Assembly (NCBI RefSeq): GCF_024159085.1
Contig: NZ_JAMZDE010000005.1
Coordinates: forward strand, 1 to 64,000
DNA from: Idiomarina rhizosphaerae
GTDB lineage: Bacteria > Pseudomonadota > Gammaproteobacteria > Enterobacterales > Alteromonadaceae
Reading direction: 5' to 3'
Length of the DNA: 64,000 bases
In this document: one piece after another, positions 10,760-20,650 of the stretch
How positions within the stretch are numbered: the first letter of the stretch is position 1
How the letters are laid out: each line of letters opens with the position of its first letter
Made by a program: the position numbers and the translations under genes
The notes under the pieces: generated by a model
Database searches by the model: none
Told to the model about the DNA's origin: nothing
The model's input: only the letters and a program-made list of their open reading frames with translations

Positions 10760-12109
10760 ATGTTAGATAAAGTGGTCATTGCCAACCGTGGCGAAATTGC
10801 ACTGCGCATACTGCGAGCCTGTAAAGAGCTCGGCATTAAAACAGTGGCAGTTCATTCAACGGTTGATAGAAACCTTAAACACGTTTTACTTGCAGACGAA
10901 GCAATTTGCATAGGTAAAGCGCCAGCGAACGAGAGCTACCTGAACATTCCCCGTATTATCAGTGCAGCTGAAATTACGGATGCAGCAGCTATTCACCCGG
11001 GTTACGGCTTTCTGGCCGAAAACGCCGATTTTGCTGAACAAGTTGAACAATCTGGCTTCATTTTTGTCGGACCAACGCCGGATCTTATTCGTCTTATGGG
11101 CGACAAAGTATCAGCCATTAAGGCAATGAAGAAAACCGGCGTTCCTTGCGTTCCGGGGTCAGATGGCCCTCTGGATGACGACGACGAGCGTAATAAGAAG
11201 CTTGCTAAGCGCATTGGTTACCCTATTATTATTAAAGCAGCAGGCGGCGGCGGCGGTCGTGGTATGCGGGTTGTACGCGAAGAGAGCGAATTACTCAGCT
11301 CTATCACTATGACTCAGAACGAAGCTCGTGCAGCCTTCGGCAACCCTGTTGTTTATATGGAAAAATTCCTTGAAAATCCTCGCCATGTGGAAATTCAGGT
11401 TCTGGCCGATGGACAAGGCAATGCCATTCATTTAGGTGAACGTGACTGCTCGATGCAGCGCCGTCACCAGAAGGTTGTGGAAGAAGCACCTGCGCCGGGC
11501 ATTACGCCAGAAATGCGCAAATTTATTGGTGAGCGTTGTGCCAAAGCCTGTGTAGAGCTGGGCTACCGTGGTGCCGGTACATTTGAATTCTTGTACGAAA
11601 ATGGTGAATTCTACTTCATTGAAATGAACACCCGTATTCAGGTTGAGCATCCGGTTACCGAGATGGTCACAGGTATCGACTTGATTAAAGAGCAGCTGCG
11701 CATTGCGGCCGGTCGTCAGCTTTCGGTCAGCCAGGAAGATGTTGTCATTCGTGGTCATGCAATTGAATGCCGGATTAACGCCGAAGACCCTGAAACCTTT
11801 ACACCGTCGCCAGGCACTATTACCCGTTTCCACTCTCCGGGTGGCTTTGGTGTGCGTTGGGACTCACACGTTTACGCGGATTACAAAGTACCGCCGAACT
11901 ATGACTCAATGATAGGTAAGCTCATTACTTACGGCGAAAACCGTGATATTGCGATTGCCCGCATGCGTAATGCTTTAAGTGAATTGATCATCGAAGACAT
12001 TAAAACCAATATCCCTTTGCAAAAATCGATTATGGCAGATGAAAACTTCCAGCACGGTGGAACCAATATTCACTACCTTGAGAAAAAACTTGGTATAGGC
12101 GGGCATTAA
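10760..12109 (+). CDS. accC: Biotin carboxylase of acetyl-CoA carboxylase
   Basis: Carboxylates the biotin on AccB using ATP and bicarbonate. It is 449 residues, as in E. coli. It has the biotin-carboxylase N-domain ([17 protein letters not shown]), a glycine-rich ATP-grasp loop ([14 protein letters not shown] near residue 160) and [15 protein letters not shown] with the catalytic residues. It is followed after only 3 bp by prmA, so fatty-acid synthesis and ribosomal protein methylation genes share a transcript. Confidence 0.98.
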   Translation: MLDKVVIANRGEIALRILRACKELGIKTVAVHSTVDRNLKHVLLADEAICIGKAPANESYLNIPRIISAAEITDAAAIHPGYGFLAENADFAEQVEQSGFIFVGPTPDLIRLMGDKVSAIKAMKKTGVPCVPGSDGPLDDDDERNKKLAKRIGYPIIIKAAGGGGGRGMRVVREESELLSSITMTQNEARAAFGNPVVYMEKFLENPRHVEIQVLADGQGNAIHLGERDCSMQRRHQKVVEEAPAPGITPEMRKFIGERCAKACVELGYRGAGTFEFLYENGEFYFIEMNTRIQVEHPVTEMVTGIDLIKEQLRIAAGRQLSVSQEDVVIRGHAIECRINAEDPETFTPSPGTITRFHSPGGFGVRWDSHVYADYKVPPNYDSMIGKLITYGENRDIAIARMRNALSELIIEDIKTNIPLQKSIMADENFQHGGTNIHYLEKKLGIGGH

Positions 12110-12112
12110 TTA

Positions 12113-12994
12113 ATGCCCTGGATACAACTCACCCTCTCCTGTAGTGAAGAGCATGCGCCCCAGGTGGGTGACATGCTCATGGCTAACGGCGCTCAGGCGG
12201 TAACTTACCGCGACGGCGCCGACACACCCATTTTTGAGCCCCGCCCCGGCGACGTTATATTGTGGGAGCACACTCTAGCCACAGGCTTATTTGACGCCGA
12301 CGCAGATGTCAAAGCCATTATTGCCAACCTGAAACAGTCCAACATTTTCGGTAGTGACTTGCAGTACAAAGTCGATGCACTGGAAGACAAAGACTGGGAA
12401 CGCGAATGGATGGATAATTTTCATCCGATTCAGTTTGGCGAGAATTTATGGATTTGCCCCAGCTGGCGGGAGATACCAAAACCTGAAGCCGTTAATATTT
12501 TGCTCGACCCCGGCATGGCTTTTGGTACCGGAACACACCCAACAACCGCTATGTGTCTGCGCTGGATAGATGCCAACCCGCCAACAGGAAAAACCGTTGT
12601 CGACTTTGGTTGTGGCTCGGGAATACTCGGCATTGCCGCGTTATTATTTAACGCTGAGCACGTAGTTGGCATTGATATTGACCAACAGGCGCTGATTGCG
12701 ACGAAAGATAACGCTGAGCGTAATAAAGTGGGCGATAAATTTAGCCTTTACCTGCCCAGCCAACAGCCTGAAACACAGGTTGAGCTTGTGCTTGCCAATG
12801 TCCTTGCCGGACCTTTGCGAGAGCTTGCTGATACCATACTCGGCTTTGTTGCCCCCGGAGGACAACTGGTTTTATCCGGTATTCTGGAACGGCAAATAGA
12901 AGGGGTTATTGAGGCTTATGAACCTCAGATCAAATTCGACACTCCGACTATAGACGGCGACTGGGCAATGCTCAGCGGCACCCGCGTTGGTTAA
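12113..12994 (+). CDS. prmA: Ribosomal protein L11 methyltransferase PrmA
   Basis: Trimethylates several amino groups of ribosomal protein L11. It is 293 residues, the E. coli size. The N-terminal L11-recognition domain is followed by the SAM domain with VVDFGCGSGILGIAAL (about 163-178) and the NVLAGPL catalytic loop. DPGMAFGTGTHPTT is a family signature. It sits 3 bp behind accC. In E. coli prmA precedes dusB-fis, and the same neighbours follow here after a 124-bp gap. Confidence 0.95.
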   Translation: MPWIQLTLSCSEEHAPQVGDMLMANGAQAVTYRDGADTPIFEPRPGDVILWEHTLATGLFDADADVKAIIANLKQSNIFGSDLQYKVDALEDKDWEREWMDNFHPIQFGENLWICPSWREIPKPEAVNILLDPGMAFGTGTHPTTAMCLRWIDANPPTGKTVVDFGCGSGILGIAALLFNAEHVVGIDIDQQALIATKDNAERNKVGDKFSLYLPSQQPETQVELVLANVLAGPLRELADTILGFVAPGGQLVLSGILERQIEGVIEAYEPQIKFDTPTIDGDWAMLSGTRVG

Positions 12995-13118
12995 CAAGCG
13001 TACGCTTTGTCAATAGTAAAAAATGAAAAAAAGACTCAAATTGCGTAATAAATAGCCTTTTCTTTATCGCGCAAATTCCCTAAAATTCCTCACCCTTTCG
13101 CTGAGTAGTTTTTAACCG

Positions 13119-14090
13119 ATGCGGATTGGTCCATATCAACTCGACAATCAGGTCATATTAGCTCCCATGGCTGGAGTTACTGATCAGCCGTTCCGTCAGC
13201 TGTGTTACAGCACGGGGGCTGGACTTACAGTATCAGAGATGCTGTCCAGTAACCCGAAGGTATGGCAGACCGATAAATCCAGGCAACGCATGGATCATTC
13301 GGGAGAGCTGGGCATTCGTGCTGTGCAGATAGCAGGCTCTGAGCCGGCATTAATGGCCGAAGCAGCGCGCGTGAATGTGAGTATGGGTGCGCAGATTATT
13401 GACATAAATATGGGCTGCCCGGCGAAAAAGGTAAACAAGAAGATGGCTGGCTCGGCGCTTATGCAGCATCCCGAGTTAGTAGAAGAGATATTAACAGCTG
13501 TGGTTGCAGCTGTTGACGTTCCGGTAACACTGAAAACCAGAACCGGTTGGGATCCTGAACACAGAAACGGTATTGATATAGCGCAGCTGGCAGAACGTTG
13601 CGGTATTCAGTCTCTTGCCATTCATGGTCGTACTCGTGCCTGCATGTACAAAGGCATTGCCGAATACGACACCATAAAGGCAATTAAGAAGGCTGTTTCT
13701 ATCCCGGTAGTGGCTAACGGCGATATCCGTACACCACTGCAGGCTCAACAGGTTTTAGAGTACACCGGAGCCGACGCCATTATGATTGGTCGCGGCGCGC
13801 AGGGTAACCCCTGGCTGTTTCGGGAAATTGCTCATTTTCTTGAAACAGGACAGGAGCTAAGCCCGCCGTCCTTAACCGAAGTGGCTGAGACCGTTATTCA
13901 TCACGTTGGCAAACTGCACGAATTTTACGGCAGTTACCAGGGTGTCAGAATCGCCCGGAAACACGTTGGTTGGTATTTAAAAGAAAAAGCCAGCAATGAT
14001 GAATTCAGGCAAACATTTAATCGTCTTGAGGATGCCTGCGAGCAACTTAAGGCACTTGAAGATTATTTTGTCACTGTAGAGAAGAGATAA
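13119..14090 (+). CDS. dusB: tRNA-dihydrouridine synthase DusB
   Basis: An FMN-dependent reductase that makes dihydrouridine in the tRNA D-loop. It is 323 residues, with [15 protein letters not shown] at the N-terminus, the catalytic cysteine in [13 protein letters not shown], and phosphate-binding [12 protein letters not shown]. Upstream (12995-13118) is A/T-rich with a possible -10 TAAAAT near 13081 and a C-rich start region, as in fis promoters. It is 7 bp ahead of fis, the classic dusB-fis operon. Confidence 0.96.
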   Translation: MRIGPYQLDNQVILAPMAGVTDQPFRQLCYSTGAGLTVSEMLSSNPKVWQTDKSRQRMDHSGELGIRAVQIAGSEPALMAEAARVNVSMGAQIIDINMGCPAKKVNKKMAGSALMQHPELVEEILTAVVAAVDVPVTLKTRTGWDPEHRNGIDIAQLAERCGIQSLAIHGRTRACMYKGIAEYDTIKAIKKAVSIPVVANGDIRTPLQAQQVLEYTGADAIMIGRGAQGNPWLFREIAHFLETGQELSPPSLTEVAETVIHHVGKLHEFYGSYQGVRIARKHVGWYLKEKASNDEFRQTFNRLEDACEQLKALEDYFVTVEKR

Positions 14091-14097
14091 GCGCATT

Positions 14098-14391
14098 ATG
14101 TTTGATCAAAACCCTAGTCGTGAGAACGTATCTCCCCTAACCACTATCGGCAATAACGCACAGCCAAAGCCACTGCGTGATTCCGTAAAACAAGCATTGA
14201 ACAGTTTTCTGCGTCAGCTTGATGGTCAGGATCCTGAAGAACTTTACGAGTTAGTGCTATCTGAAGTAGAAGCACCGTTACTTGAAGAAGTCATGACTTA
14301 CACCCGGGGTAATCAAACCCGCGCCGCAACCATGTTAGGCATTAACCGCGGCACCTTACGCAAGAAGCTGAAAAAATACGGCATGAATTAA
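14098..14391 (+). CDS. fis: Nucleoid-associated DNA-binding protein Fis
   Basis: A dimeric DNA-bending protein that activates rRNA promoters and shapes the nucleoid in fast growth. It is 97 residues, with a C-terminal helix-turn-helix ([22 protein letters not shown], about residues 73-95) that is nearly invariant in the family. It is the second gene of dusB-fis and is followed at once by a strong terminator. Its targets may include the rRNA-type promoter at the left edge of the window. Confidence 0.97.
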   Translation: MFDQNPSRENVSPLTTIGNNAQPKPLRDSVKQALNSFLRQLDGQDPEELYELVLSEVEAPLLEEVMTYTRGNQTRAATMLGINRGTLRKKLKKYGMN

Positions 14392-14401
14392 GAAGTTTTT
14401 T

Positions 14402-14427
14402 GGGCGCCTTTTGGCGCCCTTTTTTTA
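14402..14427 (+). terminator. Rho-independent terminator after fis
   Basis: GGGCGCC (14402-14408), loop TTTT, GGCGCCC (14413-14419), then a run of seven or more T. It separates dusB-fis from purH. Confidence 0.95.
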
Positions 14428-14469
14428 TTAACCTCCCCGTAAGTTAACTCAGTATAGAAAGGCAAAACA

Positions 14470-16026
14470 ATGGAAACCCGTCCAATCCAACGCGCTTTAA
14501 TCAGTGTTTCTGATAAAACCGGTATTGTTGAATTCGCTCAAGCTTTGGCTAAAAAGAACATTGAAATTCTCTCTACAGGCGGTACAGCCAAACTGCTTCG
14601 TGACTCAGGCATTGCCGTTATTGATGTTTCTGAACATACCGGTCAGGAAGAGATTATGGGCGGACGGGTAAAGACACTGCACCCTAAGGTTCATGGCGGT
14701 ATTCTAGGTCGCCGCGATGTCGACCAGAATGTTATGCAGGAGCAAAATATTGCTCCTATCGATATGGTTGTAGTGAACCTGTACCCCTTCGCTGAAACGG
14801 TTGCTAAAGAAGGCTGTTCTCTCGAAGACGCTATTGAGAATATCGATATTGGCGGTCCGACTATGGTTCGTGCGGCTGCTAAAAACCACAAAGACGTGAC
14901 CATTGTTGTGAATGCCAGTGACTACCAGCGCGTGCTTGCTGAACTTGAGGAACAGGGTGGAGTCAGCCACAGCACCCGTTTTGACTTAGCTGTCGCGGCA
15001 TTCGAACACACCGCTCAGTACGACGGTATGATTGCCAACTACCTTGGTAAACAACTGAGTGAGAATAACTTTGCGCGCACTTTGAATCTGCAGGTATCGA
15101 AAAAGCAGGACTTACGCTACGGCGAAAACTCGCATCAGTCGGCGGCATTCTATACTGAGCGCAATGCACCAAAAGGTACCGTTTCCAGCGCGACTCAAAT
15201 TCAGGGCAAAGCGTTGTCCTTTAACAATATTGCCGACACAGACGCGGCACTTGAGTGCGTAAAAAGCTTTGTTGAACCAGCCTGCGTTATTGTTAAGCAC
15301 GCAAACCCTTGCGGTGTTGCAATAGGTGAATCTATTACCGACGCGTATGACCGCGCCTTTAAAACCGACCCTACCTCCGCATTTGGTGGCATTATTGCTT
15401 TTAACCGCGAGCTAGATGAAGCAACCGCAACCGCTATTGTTGAGCGTCAGTTTGTGGAAGTTATTATCGCTCCGAGTGTCAGTGAAAGCGCTAAGGCTGC
15501 TGTTGCCGGCAAAAAGAACGTTCGCTTACTGGAATGTGGTGAGTGGTCGGACTCTGTTGAGCAACTGGACTACAAGCGCGTCAACGGCGGTTTACTGGTA
15601 CAGGACACGGATAACCAGGACTTCATTCAGGACGACCTGAAAGTCGTCACCGAGAAACGGCCAACTGAAGCACAGATGACCGACTTACTGTTCTGCTGGA
15701 AAGTCGCTAAGTTTGTTAAGTCTAATGCCATTGTTTATGCCAAAGACGGTATGACCATAGGTGTTGGTGCAGGCCAGATGAGCCGGGTTTACAGTGCCAA
15801 AATTGCGGGTATTAAAGCCGCTGATGAAAACCTCAGCGTACCGGGTTCGGTCATGGCGTCGGATGCTTTCTTTCCGTTCCGCGATGGCATTGACGCCGCA
15901 GCTGAAGCCGGTATAACCGCTATTATTCAGCCGGGCGGTTCTATCCGCGACGAAGAGATCATTGCTGCTGCCAATGAACACGGTATTGCGATGGTCTTTA
16001 CCGGCATGAGACATTTCCGTCACTAA
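14470..16026 (+). CDS. purH: Bifunctional AICAR transformylase/IMP cyclohydrolase PurH
   Basis: The last two steps of IMP synthesis. It is 518 residues: an N-terminal MGS-like cyclohydrolase domain ([23 protein letters not shown]) and a C-terminal transformylase domain with [12 protein letters not shown] carrying the catalytic Lys-His. The C-terminus is the usual [11 protein letters not shown]. It lies upstream of purD as in E. coli purHD, but an unrelated-looking methyltransferase lipoprotein gene is inserted between them. No clear PurR box was seen in the 42 bp before its start. Confidence 0.97.
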   Translation: METRPIQRALISVSDKTGIVEFAQALAKKNIEILSTGGTAKLLRDSGIAVIDVSEHTGQEEIMGGRVKTLHPKVHGGILGRRDVDQNVMQEQNIAPIDMVVVNLYPFAETVAKEGCSLEDAIENIDIGGPTMVRAAAKNHKDVTIVVNASDYQRVLAELEEQGGVSHSTRFDLAVAAFEHTAQYDGMIANYLGKQLSENNFARTLNLQVSKKQDLRYGENSHQSAAFYTERNAPKGTVSSATQIQGKALSFNNIADTDAALECVKSFVEPACVIVKHANPCGVAIGESITDAYDRAFKTDPTSAFGGIIAFNRELDEATATAIVERQFVEVIIAPSVSESAKAAVAGKKNVRLLECGEWSDSVEQLDYKRVNGGLLVQDTDNQDFIQDDLKVVTEKRPTEAQMTDLLFCWKVAKFVKSNAIVYAKDGMTIGVGAGQMSRVYSAKIAGIKAADENLSVPGSVMASDAFFPFRDGIDAAAEAGITAIIQPGGSIRDEEIIAAANEHGIAMVFTGMRHFRH

Positions 16027-16112
16027 GCACCTTTGCTGATAACTGCAGCATTGCGTCAGTAACGTTTGGGGGCTAGTCTTATAGGCTAGTTCTCAACTCT
16101 ACAGGTGATAGT

Positions 16113-16940
16113 ATGAAAAAAATAATAACTTCTGTTTCCGCCCTTGCACTCGCAAGCATCCTTGGTGCCTGTTCGCCAGCTCCTGAAGCCGACTCTTTGC
16201 AAGCCGCTATTGACCATGAATCACGTACTGACAAGTATCAGGCTCGTGACGAATTCCGTCATCCCAAAGAAACCTTAGAGTTCTTTGAATTAGAGCCAAG
16301 CATGACGGTCGTTGAAATTTGGCCGGGCGGCGGTTGGTACACTGAAATACTGGCACCTTACCTTGCCGACGAAGGACAGCTTTACGCTGCGCACTTTCCT
16401 GAAGATTCAGGCAGCGATTATTACCAACGCTCTCTGGAAAAATTCAAAGAAAAATTAACCACCAACCCGGTTTATGGGAATGTAAATTTAACTGAATTTG
16501 CCCCGGGCTCTGATAGCGAAATTGCACCGGCAAGAAGTGCCGATAGAGTTCTGACTTTCCGCAACCTTCATAACTGGTACATGCAGGAAGGTGAAGAAGG
16601 CGTAGTACAGGCATTCCGTCAGTTTTATCAAACACTAAAGCCTAACGGCATGCTGGGTATCGTTGACCACCGTCTGCCTGAGTCGAAAGAGGCTGAAGCA
16701 TTCAAAGATTCGGGTTATGTAAAAGAAAGCTGGGTCATCGATTTAGCCGAGCAAGCAGGCTTTGAGTTTGTCGCCAGTGCCGAAATCAACGCAAACCCGA
16801 AAGATACAGCCGACCACCCTAAAGGCGTATGGACTTTACCTCCGACTCTAACTCTGGGTGATGAGGATAAAGACAAATATGAAGCCATTGGTGAAAGTGA
16901 TCGTTTCACCTTGAAGTTTCGCAAACCCGTTACAGACTAA
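16113..16940 (+). CDS. Lipoprotein with a class I SAM-methyltransferase fold
   Basis: A 275-residue protein with a lipoprotein signal peptide (MKKIITSVSALALASILGAC, lipidated Cys about 20), so it should be anchored in the envelope. A methyltransferase-like domain follows, with VVEIWPGGGWYTEIL where motif I (usually E/DxGxGxG) should be. SAM is cytoplasmic, so an exported methyltransferase fold is puzzling; homologous exported predicted methyltransferases are widespread in Proteobacteria but uncharacterised as far as I know. It lies between purH and purD on the same strand, 18 bp ahead of purD, and is probably on their transcript. Confidence 0.8.
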   Translation: MKKIITSVSALALASILGACSPAPEADSLQAAIDHESRTDKYQARDEFRHPKETLEFFELEPSMTVVEIWPGGGWYTEILAPYLADEGQLYAAHFPEDSGSDYYQRSLEKFKEKLTTNPVYGNVNLTEFAPGSDSEIAPARSADRVLTFRNLHNWYMQEGEEGVVQAFRQFYQTLKPNGMLGIVDHRLPESKEAEAFKDSGYVKESWVIDLAEQAGFEFVASAEINANPKDTADHPKGVWTLPPTLTLGDEDKDKYEAIGESDRFTLKFRKPVTD

Positions 16941-16958
16941 CAGGACAAAGCTAACCTT

Positions 16959-18242
16959 ATGAAAGTATTGGTCGTTGGCGGCGGAGGCCGTGAACACGCT
17001 CTGGCGTGGAAAGCAGCACAATCAAACCAAGTTGACTGTGTTTATGTTGCACCCGGTAATGCAGGTACAGAGCGTGAGCCAAACCTGACAAATGTTGCCA
17101 TTGGTGCCGAAGACATCGAAGGCTTACTTAACTTTGCCAAAAAGGAAGGTATAGAGCTGACTATCGTCGGGCCGGAAGCGCCATTAGTTGCAGGTATCGT
17201 TGACCGCTTCAGCGAAGCAGGATTAGCGGCTTTCGGCCCAACGGCTAAAGCATCACAGTTGGAAGGTTCTAAAGCTTTCAGCAAGGACTTTCTGCAACGT
17301 CACAGCATACCCACAGCCGACTACCAGAACTTTACTGAGGTTGAGCCAGCGAAAGCTTATGTCGCTGAAAAGGGTCTTCCTATTGTCATTAAGGCCGACG
17401 GACTGGCCGCTGGCAAAGGCGTTATTATTGCCGAAAGTCAGGAACAGGCTGATGCCGCTATCGACGACATGCTGGCCGGTAACCGTTTCGGCGATGCCGG
17501 GCATCGCGTTGTTATCGAAGAGTTTTTACGCGGTGAAGAAGCGTCTTTCATTGTTATGGTTGACGGTAAACATGCCATACCTTTTGCCTCAAGCCAGGAT
17601 CATAAAGCCCGCGATAATGGCGACAAAGGACCTAACACCGGCGGTATGGGCGCGTATTCGCCCGCTCCGGTGGTTTCTCCGGCGATCCATGACTGGGTCA
17701 TGCAGCATGTGATTAAACCCACTGTCGAAGGAATGGCAGCAGAGGGGGCACCTTACAAGGGCTTTCTGTACGCTGGTTTGATGATTGCTGAAGACGGCAC
17801 CGCCAAAGTACTGGAATACAACTGTCGCTTTGGTGACCCGGAAACTCAGCCAATTATGATGCGGTTGAAATCCGATCTGGTCGAACTTTGCCTTCAGGCA
17901 ATTGAGGGCAAGCTCAACCAGGCACCTATCGACTTTGATGAGCGTGCCGCAGTTGGCGTGGTTATGGCCGCGGGTGGGTACCCTGAAAGCTATGCAAAAG
18001 GTGACGTCATTCACGGTTTGCCGGATCACGCACCTGAGAACCAGAAGGTATTCCACGCCGGGACTAAAATGGACAATGGCAAAGTGGTCACTAGTGGTGG
18101 TCGAGTTTTGTGTTGTACGGCTTTGGGTGACACTGTTACAGAAGCACAAAAACTGGCGTATCAACTGGTCGATCAAGTGAGCTGGAACAACGCCTATTAC
18201 CGTACGGATATCGCTCACCGCGCAATAAAACGCGAGAGCTAA
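16959..18242 (+). CDS. purD: Phosphoribosylamine--glycine ligase PurD
   Basis: Second step of purine synthesis: phosphoribosylamine plus glycine plus ATP gives GAR. It is 427 residues, an ATP-grasp enzyme with MKVLVVGGGGREHALAWK at the N-terminus, KADGLAAGKGV (ATP loop, about 143-153) and the metal-binding EYNCRFGDPETQ. The stop is followed after 6 nt by the large hairpin that precedes the EAL-CBS-GGDEF gene. Confidence 0.97.
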   Translation: MKVLVVGGGGREHALAWKAAQSNQVDCVYVAPGNAGTEREPNLTNVAIGAEDIEGLLNFAKKEGIELTIVGPEAPLVAGIVDRFSEAGLAAFGPTAKASQLEGSKAFSKDFLQRHSIPTADYQNFTEVEPAKAYVAEKGLPIVIKADGLAAGKGVIIAESQEQADAAIDDMLAGNRFGDAGHRVVIEEFLRGEEASFIVMVDGKHAIPFASSQDHKARDNGDKGPNTGGMGAYSPAPVVSPAIHDWVMQHVIKPTVEGMAAEGAPYKGFLYAGLMIAEDGTAKVLEYNCRFGDPETQPIMMRLKSDLVELCLQAIEGKLNQAPIDFDERAAVGVVMAAGGYPESYAKGDVIHGLPDHAPENQKVFHAGTKMDNGKVVTSGGRVLCCTALGDTVTEAQKLAYQLVDQVSWNNAYYRTDIAHRAIKRES

Positions 18243-18248
18243 ATACTT

Positions 18249-18312
18249 ACCTCCTGTCATAGCACTGTCATAAAATAAAACTAAGCTTTTATGTCGTGCT
18301 GTAACAGGAGGT
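18249..18312 (+). promoter_or_regulatory. Long hairpin sequestering the ribosome site of the EAL-CBS-GGDEF gene
   Basis: The left arm 18249-18265 pairs with 18296-18312: nine straight pairs (ACCTCCTGT with ACAGGAGGT), one C/A mismatch, then seven pairs including one G-U. After a small internal loop an inner stem CATAAAA (18269-18275) pairs with TTTTATG (18287-18293), closing an 11-nt loop. The 3' arm includes AGGAGG (18306-18311), the Shine-Dalgarno of the ATG at 18316. In RNA the ribosome site would be fully paired, so translation should need opening by a ligand, protein, sRNA or temperature. There is no T-run, so it is not a simple terminator for purD. A small mobile palindrome is an alternative. 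Confidence 0.7.
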
Positions 18313-18315
18313 TCC

Positions 18316-20094
18316 ATGTCAGGGTCTGATTTAACTCAAGAGCTGTTAAGCCTTATTCAGGAAAAACAGCTTTATCCTCTATTCCAGCCTGTTATGGACA
18401 CTTCCCGCGGAATTGTTATTGGCCACGAAGCTCTTATTCGTGGACCCAAAGGCCACCCTCTTGAATTCCCGGATCGCCTGTTTTCTCTCGCCAGCCAGGT
18501 ACAGTTACTCTCTGAACTAGAGCTTGCCTGCCGCTCGGCAGCAATGGAAGCGTTTCAAAAAAACGCAATGCAGGGAAAGCTATTTCTTAACGTTAACCCT
18601 AACGTTTTGCAGGACGACAGCCACCCTCATGGCTCAACATTACGCTTGTCTCAGCAATTCGGCATAGCGCCGGAACAAATCGTTATCGAAATTTCAGAGC
18701 GTTACCCAATTGAAGATACCGAGAACTTAAAACACGCTATTATTCATTATCAGAAACTGGGGTTTATGATAGCAATTGATGATTTAGGAGCCGGTTACTC
18801 AGGGCTGAAACTCTGGTCAGAATTACGTCCTGACTATGTGAAAATTGATCGATACTTTATTCATTCTATTGAAACGTCCTCTGTAAAAAGAGAATTTGTA
18901 CAAAGTATTTTATCGCTGGCCACCAGTCTGCGCACAAAAGTTGTTGTGGAAGGCATTGAAACCCCAGATGAGCTTGAGCAATTGCAGGCCATGGGAGTTA
19001 ATTATTGTCAGGGGTTCCTGCTTGGCAGACCCGCGCCTTATCCGGTGTTGGAGGTTCCGTCCTCGCTGCTGCTGCCGCATCATCATGTTGCATTAAACTA
19101 CCAAAGCACTATCGCCAGTGTGGTCGATACCATTCATTGCGTATCAGCTCATACGCGCTCATCTGAAGTACTTGATACCTTTACACAGGACAAAACCTTA
19201 TCTTCCCTGCCCGTTATTCATGAGAAGAGAGTCGCCGGAATTATTCGCAGAGAAAAGATTATGGAATTCTTTTCCGGTTCCTACGGTCATGCACTTTATG
19301 CCAACAAACCGGTTTCTTACATAATGGACGAACACCCTCTTTCCGTTGACTGGCAAACGTCGCTGGAAGAAGTAAGCCAACTTATTACCGATAACGACGA
19401 AGTCGATATTTATCAGCACATTATTGTGACTAAAAGCGATGTTTACTACGGTGTGGCATCCATTAAAAACCTACTACGCAGGATAACTGAATTAAAGGTT
19501 AACAATGCACGCCATGCTAACCCTCTAACTCAACTGCCGGGCAACGTGGCCATTAACCAAATTATCGAAGACCAACTTTCCCGGGCACGGTCATTTCACG
19601 TAGCCTACTTTGATTTGAACCATTTTAAGCCCTACAACGACATTTATGGGTACGAACAGGGCGACCAAATTATTAAATGGCTGGCACAGATACTGCAAAA
19701 GCAATTATTCAGACACGGTCATTTCATTGGTCACATTGGCGGAGACGACTTTGTGGCCATTTTCAAAGACACAGATAAAGAACAAACCGAACAACAATGT
19801 AATAAAATTATCAGAGATTTCGAGCAGGATATTACCCGTTTTTATCATCAGGAACACATTGATTTAGGGGGAATAAAAGCGCTATCCCGAAACGGCACAC
19901 CGGTTTTCTATCCTTTACTGGGCCTCGCTATAGGAGTTGTTCAGCCTGACCCTTCCGAGTGTTTATCGCATCACGATGTCGCACTGCTGGCCAGTGAAGC
20001 CAAAAAAGAAGCCAAACAATCTGACGGCAGCCATTGCTACATGTGCCACCGTCAAAAACCCAGACGTTTACGCCAAATCAGTCCTCAACAATAA
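18316..20094 (+). CDS. EAL-CBS-GGDEF c-di-GMP signalling protein
   Basis: A cytoplasmic protein of 592 residues with no membrane segment. Order: EAL domain (about 1-240), paired CBS domains (about 255-390), GGDEF domain (about 395-570). The EAL catalytic set looks complete (EALIRG, LNVNP, EISE, DDLGAGYSGL, VKIDR, VEGIE, CQGFLLGRP), so c-di-GMP phosphodiesterase activity is expected. The GGDEF signature is GGDDF (about 475-479), lacking the usual fourth-position Glu, so it may only bind GTP or be a weak cyclase. The CBS pair may sense adenosine nucleotides. Its ribosome site is buried in a hairpin. It overlaps convergent maoP by 17 bp. Confidence 0.9.
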   Translation: MSGSDLTQELLSLIQEKQLYPLFQPVMDTSRGIVIGHEALIRGPKGHPLEFPDRLFSLASQVQLLSELELACRSAAMEAFQKNAMQGKLFLNVNPNVLQDDSHPHGSTLRLSQQFGIAPEQIVIEISERYPIEDTENLKHAIIHYQKLGFMIAIDDLGAGYSGLKLWSELRPDYVKIDRYFIHSIETSSVKREFVQSILSLATSLRTKVVVEGIETPDELEQLQAMGVNYCQGFLLGRPAPYPVLEVPSSLLLPHHHVALNYQSTIASVVDTIHCVSAHTRSSEVLDTFTQDKTLSSLPVIHEKRVAGIIRREKIMEFFSGSYGHALYANKPVSYIMDEHPLSVDWQTSLEEVSQLITDNDEVDIYQHIIVTKSDVYYGVASIKNLLRRITELKVNNARHANPLTQLPGNVAINQIIEDQLSRARSFHVAYFDLNHFKPYNDIYGYEQGDQIIKWLAQILQKQLFRHGHFIGHIGGDDFVAIFKDTDKEQTEQQCNKIIRDFEQDITRFYHQEHIDLGGIKALSRNGTPVFYPLLGLAIGVVQPDPSECLSHHDVALLASEAKKEAKQSDGSHCYMCHRQKPRRLRQISPQQ

Positions 20095-20443
20095 GATCGT
20101 CTTCCGTATCCGAGGCTGAACTGAAGGTGTCATCAGCAAATTTCCCCCGACCATACATACTGGCAACCTTAGGCCGGTGAATTCGCGCCTGATACTTGGC
20201 CCAAACTTTTTCTACAGTACTTACCGGAGCTTGCTCACCTTTGCACGCAGCCAGTAATTGGATGTCTTCTTTTAAAGTCGGCTTAAACTCACCGTTCAGC
20301 ATAGCTGTAATCAAACAACCATAATGAGTCAATGCGTCGCTTTCCCGAATTGAAAAGTCGCCGGAGCGTGAAAAGCCATAAGGATAGTTGCGGAAATCGT
20401 TAAACGGTTTCTTTAACAGTGATTCACGGGTCATCTTGGTCAT
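20078..20443 (-). CDS. maoP: MaoP homologue (DUF413, YifE-like)
   Basis: A 121-residue soluble protein matching the E. coli YifE/MaoP pattern: FRNYPYGFSRSGDFSIRES, LLAACKGEQAPVS, VEKVWAKYQARIHRPK, then an acidic tail (DTEDDLIVED). In E. coli, MaoP works with a nearby 17-nt site, maoS, to constrain the Ori macrodomain of the chromosome. A 17-bp palindrome lies 40 bp upstream of this gene. AGGAAGGG precedes the ATG. The macrodomain role is transferred from E. coli by homology. Confidence 0.87.
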   Translation of the reverse strand: MTKMTRESLLKKPFNDFRNYPYGFSRSGDFSIRESDALTHYGCLITAMLNGEFKPTLKEDIQLLAACKGEQAPVSTVEKVWAKYQARIHRPKVASMYGRGKFADDTFSSASDTEDDLIVED

Positions 20444-20483
20444 GTGTAAGCCCTTCCTACAGACTAAAAACCGAACAAAAGTC

Positions 20484-20500
20484 TGTCGTTGTATACGACA
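20484..20500. repeat. 17-bp palindrome between maoP and the DUF4382 gene
   Basis: TGTCGT (20484-20489), TGTAT, ACGACA (20495-20500): two perfect 6-bp arms around a 5-bp centre. It lies upstream of maoP (minus) and of the DUF4382 gene (plus). It could be an operator for either gene or a counterpart of the maoS site; I cannot recall the E. coli maoS sequence well enough to compare. The rest of this 207-bp gap is A/T-rich with no other structure seen. Confidence 0.5.
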
Positions 20501-20650
20501 AAGACGATATAGAGCTAACTCAGAACTTTGTCAATGAAAATTTTTGTAAAATGCCTTTTAACAAATTCTTACCGCATCTATAAATTAGCCTCACGTAATC
20601 AAATATGCCATTTTTTCCCCTATTATTTTACAGCTGAAAGGAAGAGCACT

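Noticed and set aside
16050-16112. AACGTTTG and a GGCTAGT direct repeat before the methyltransferase gene as a PurR site
   Set aside because: Only half of a PurR palindrome is present and it is not at the purH promoter.
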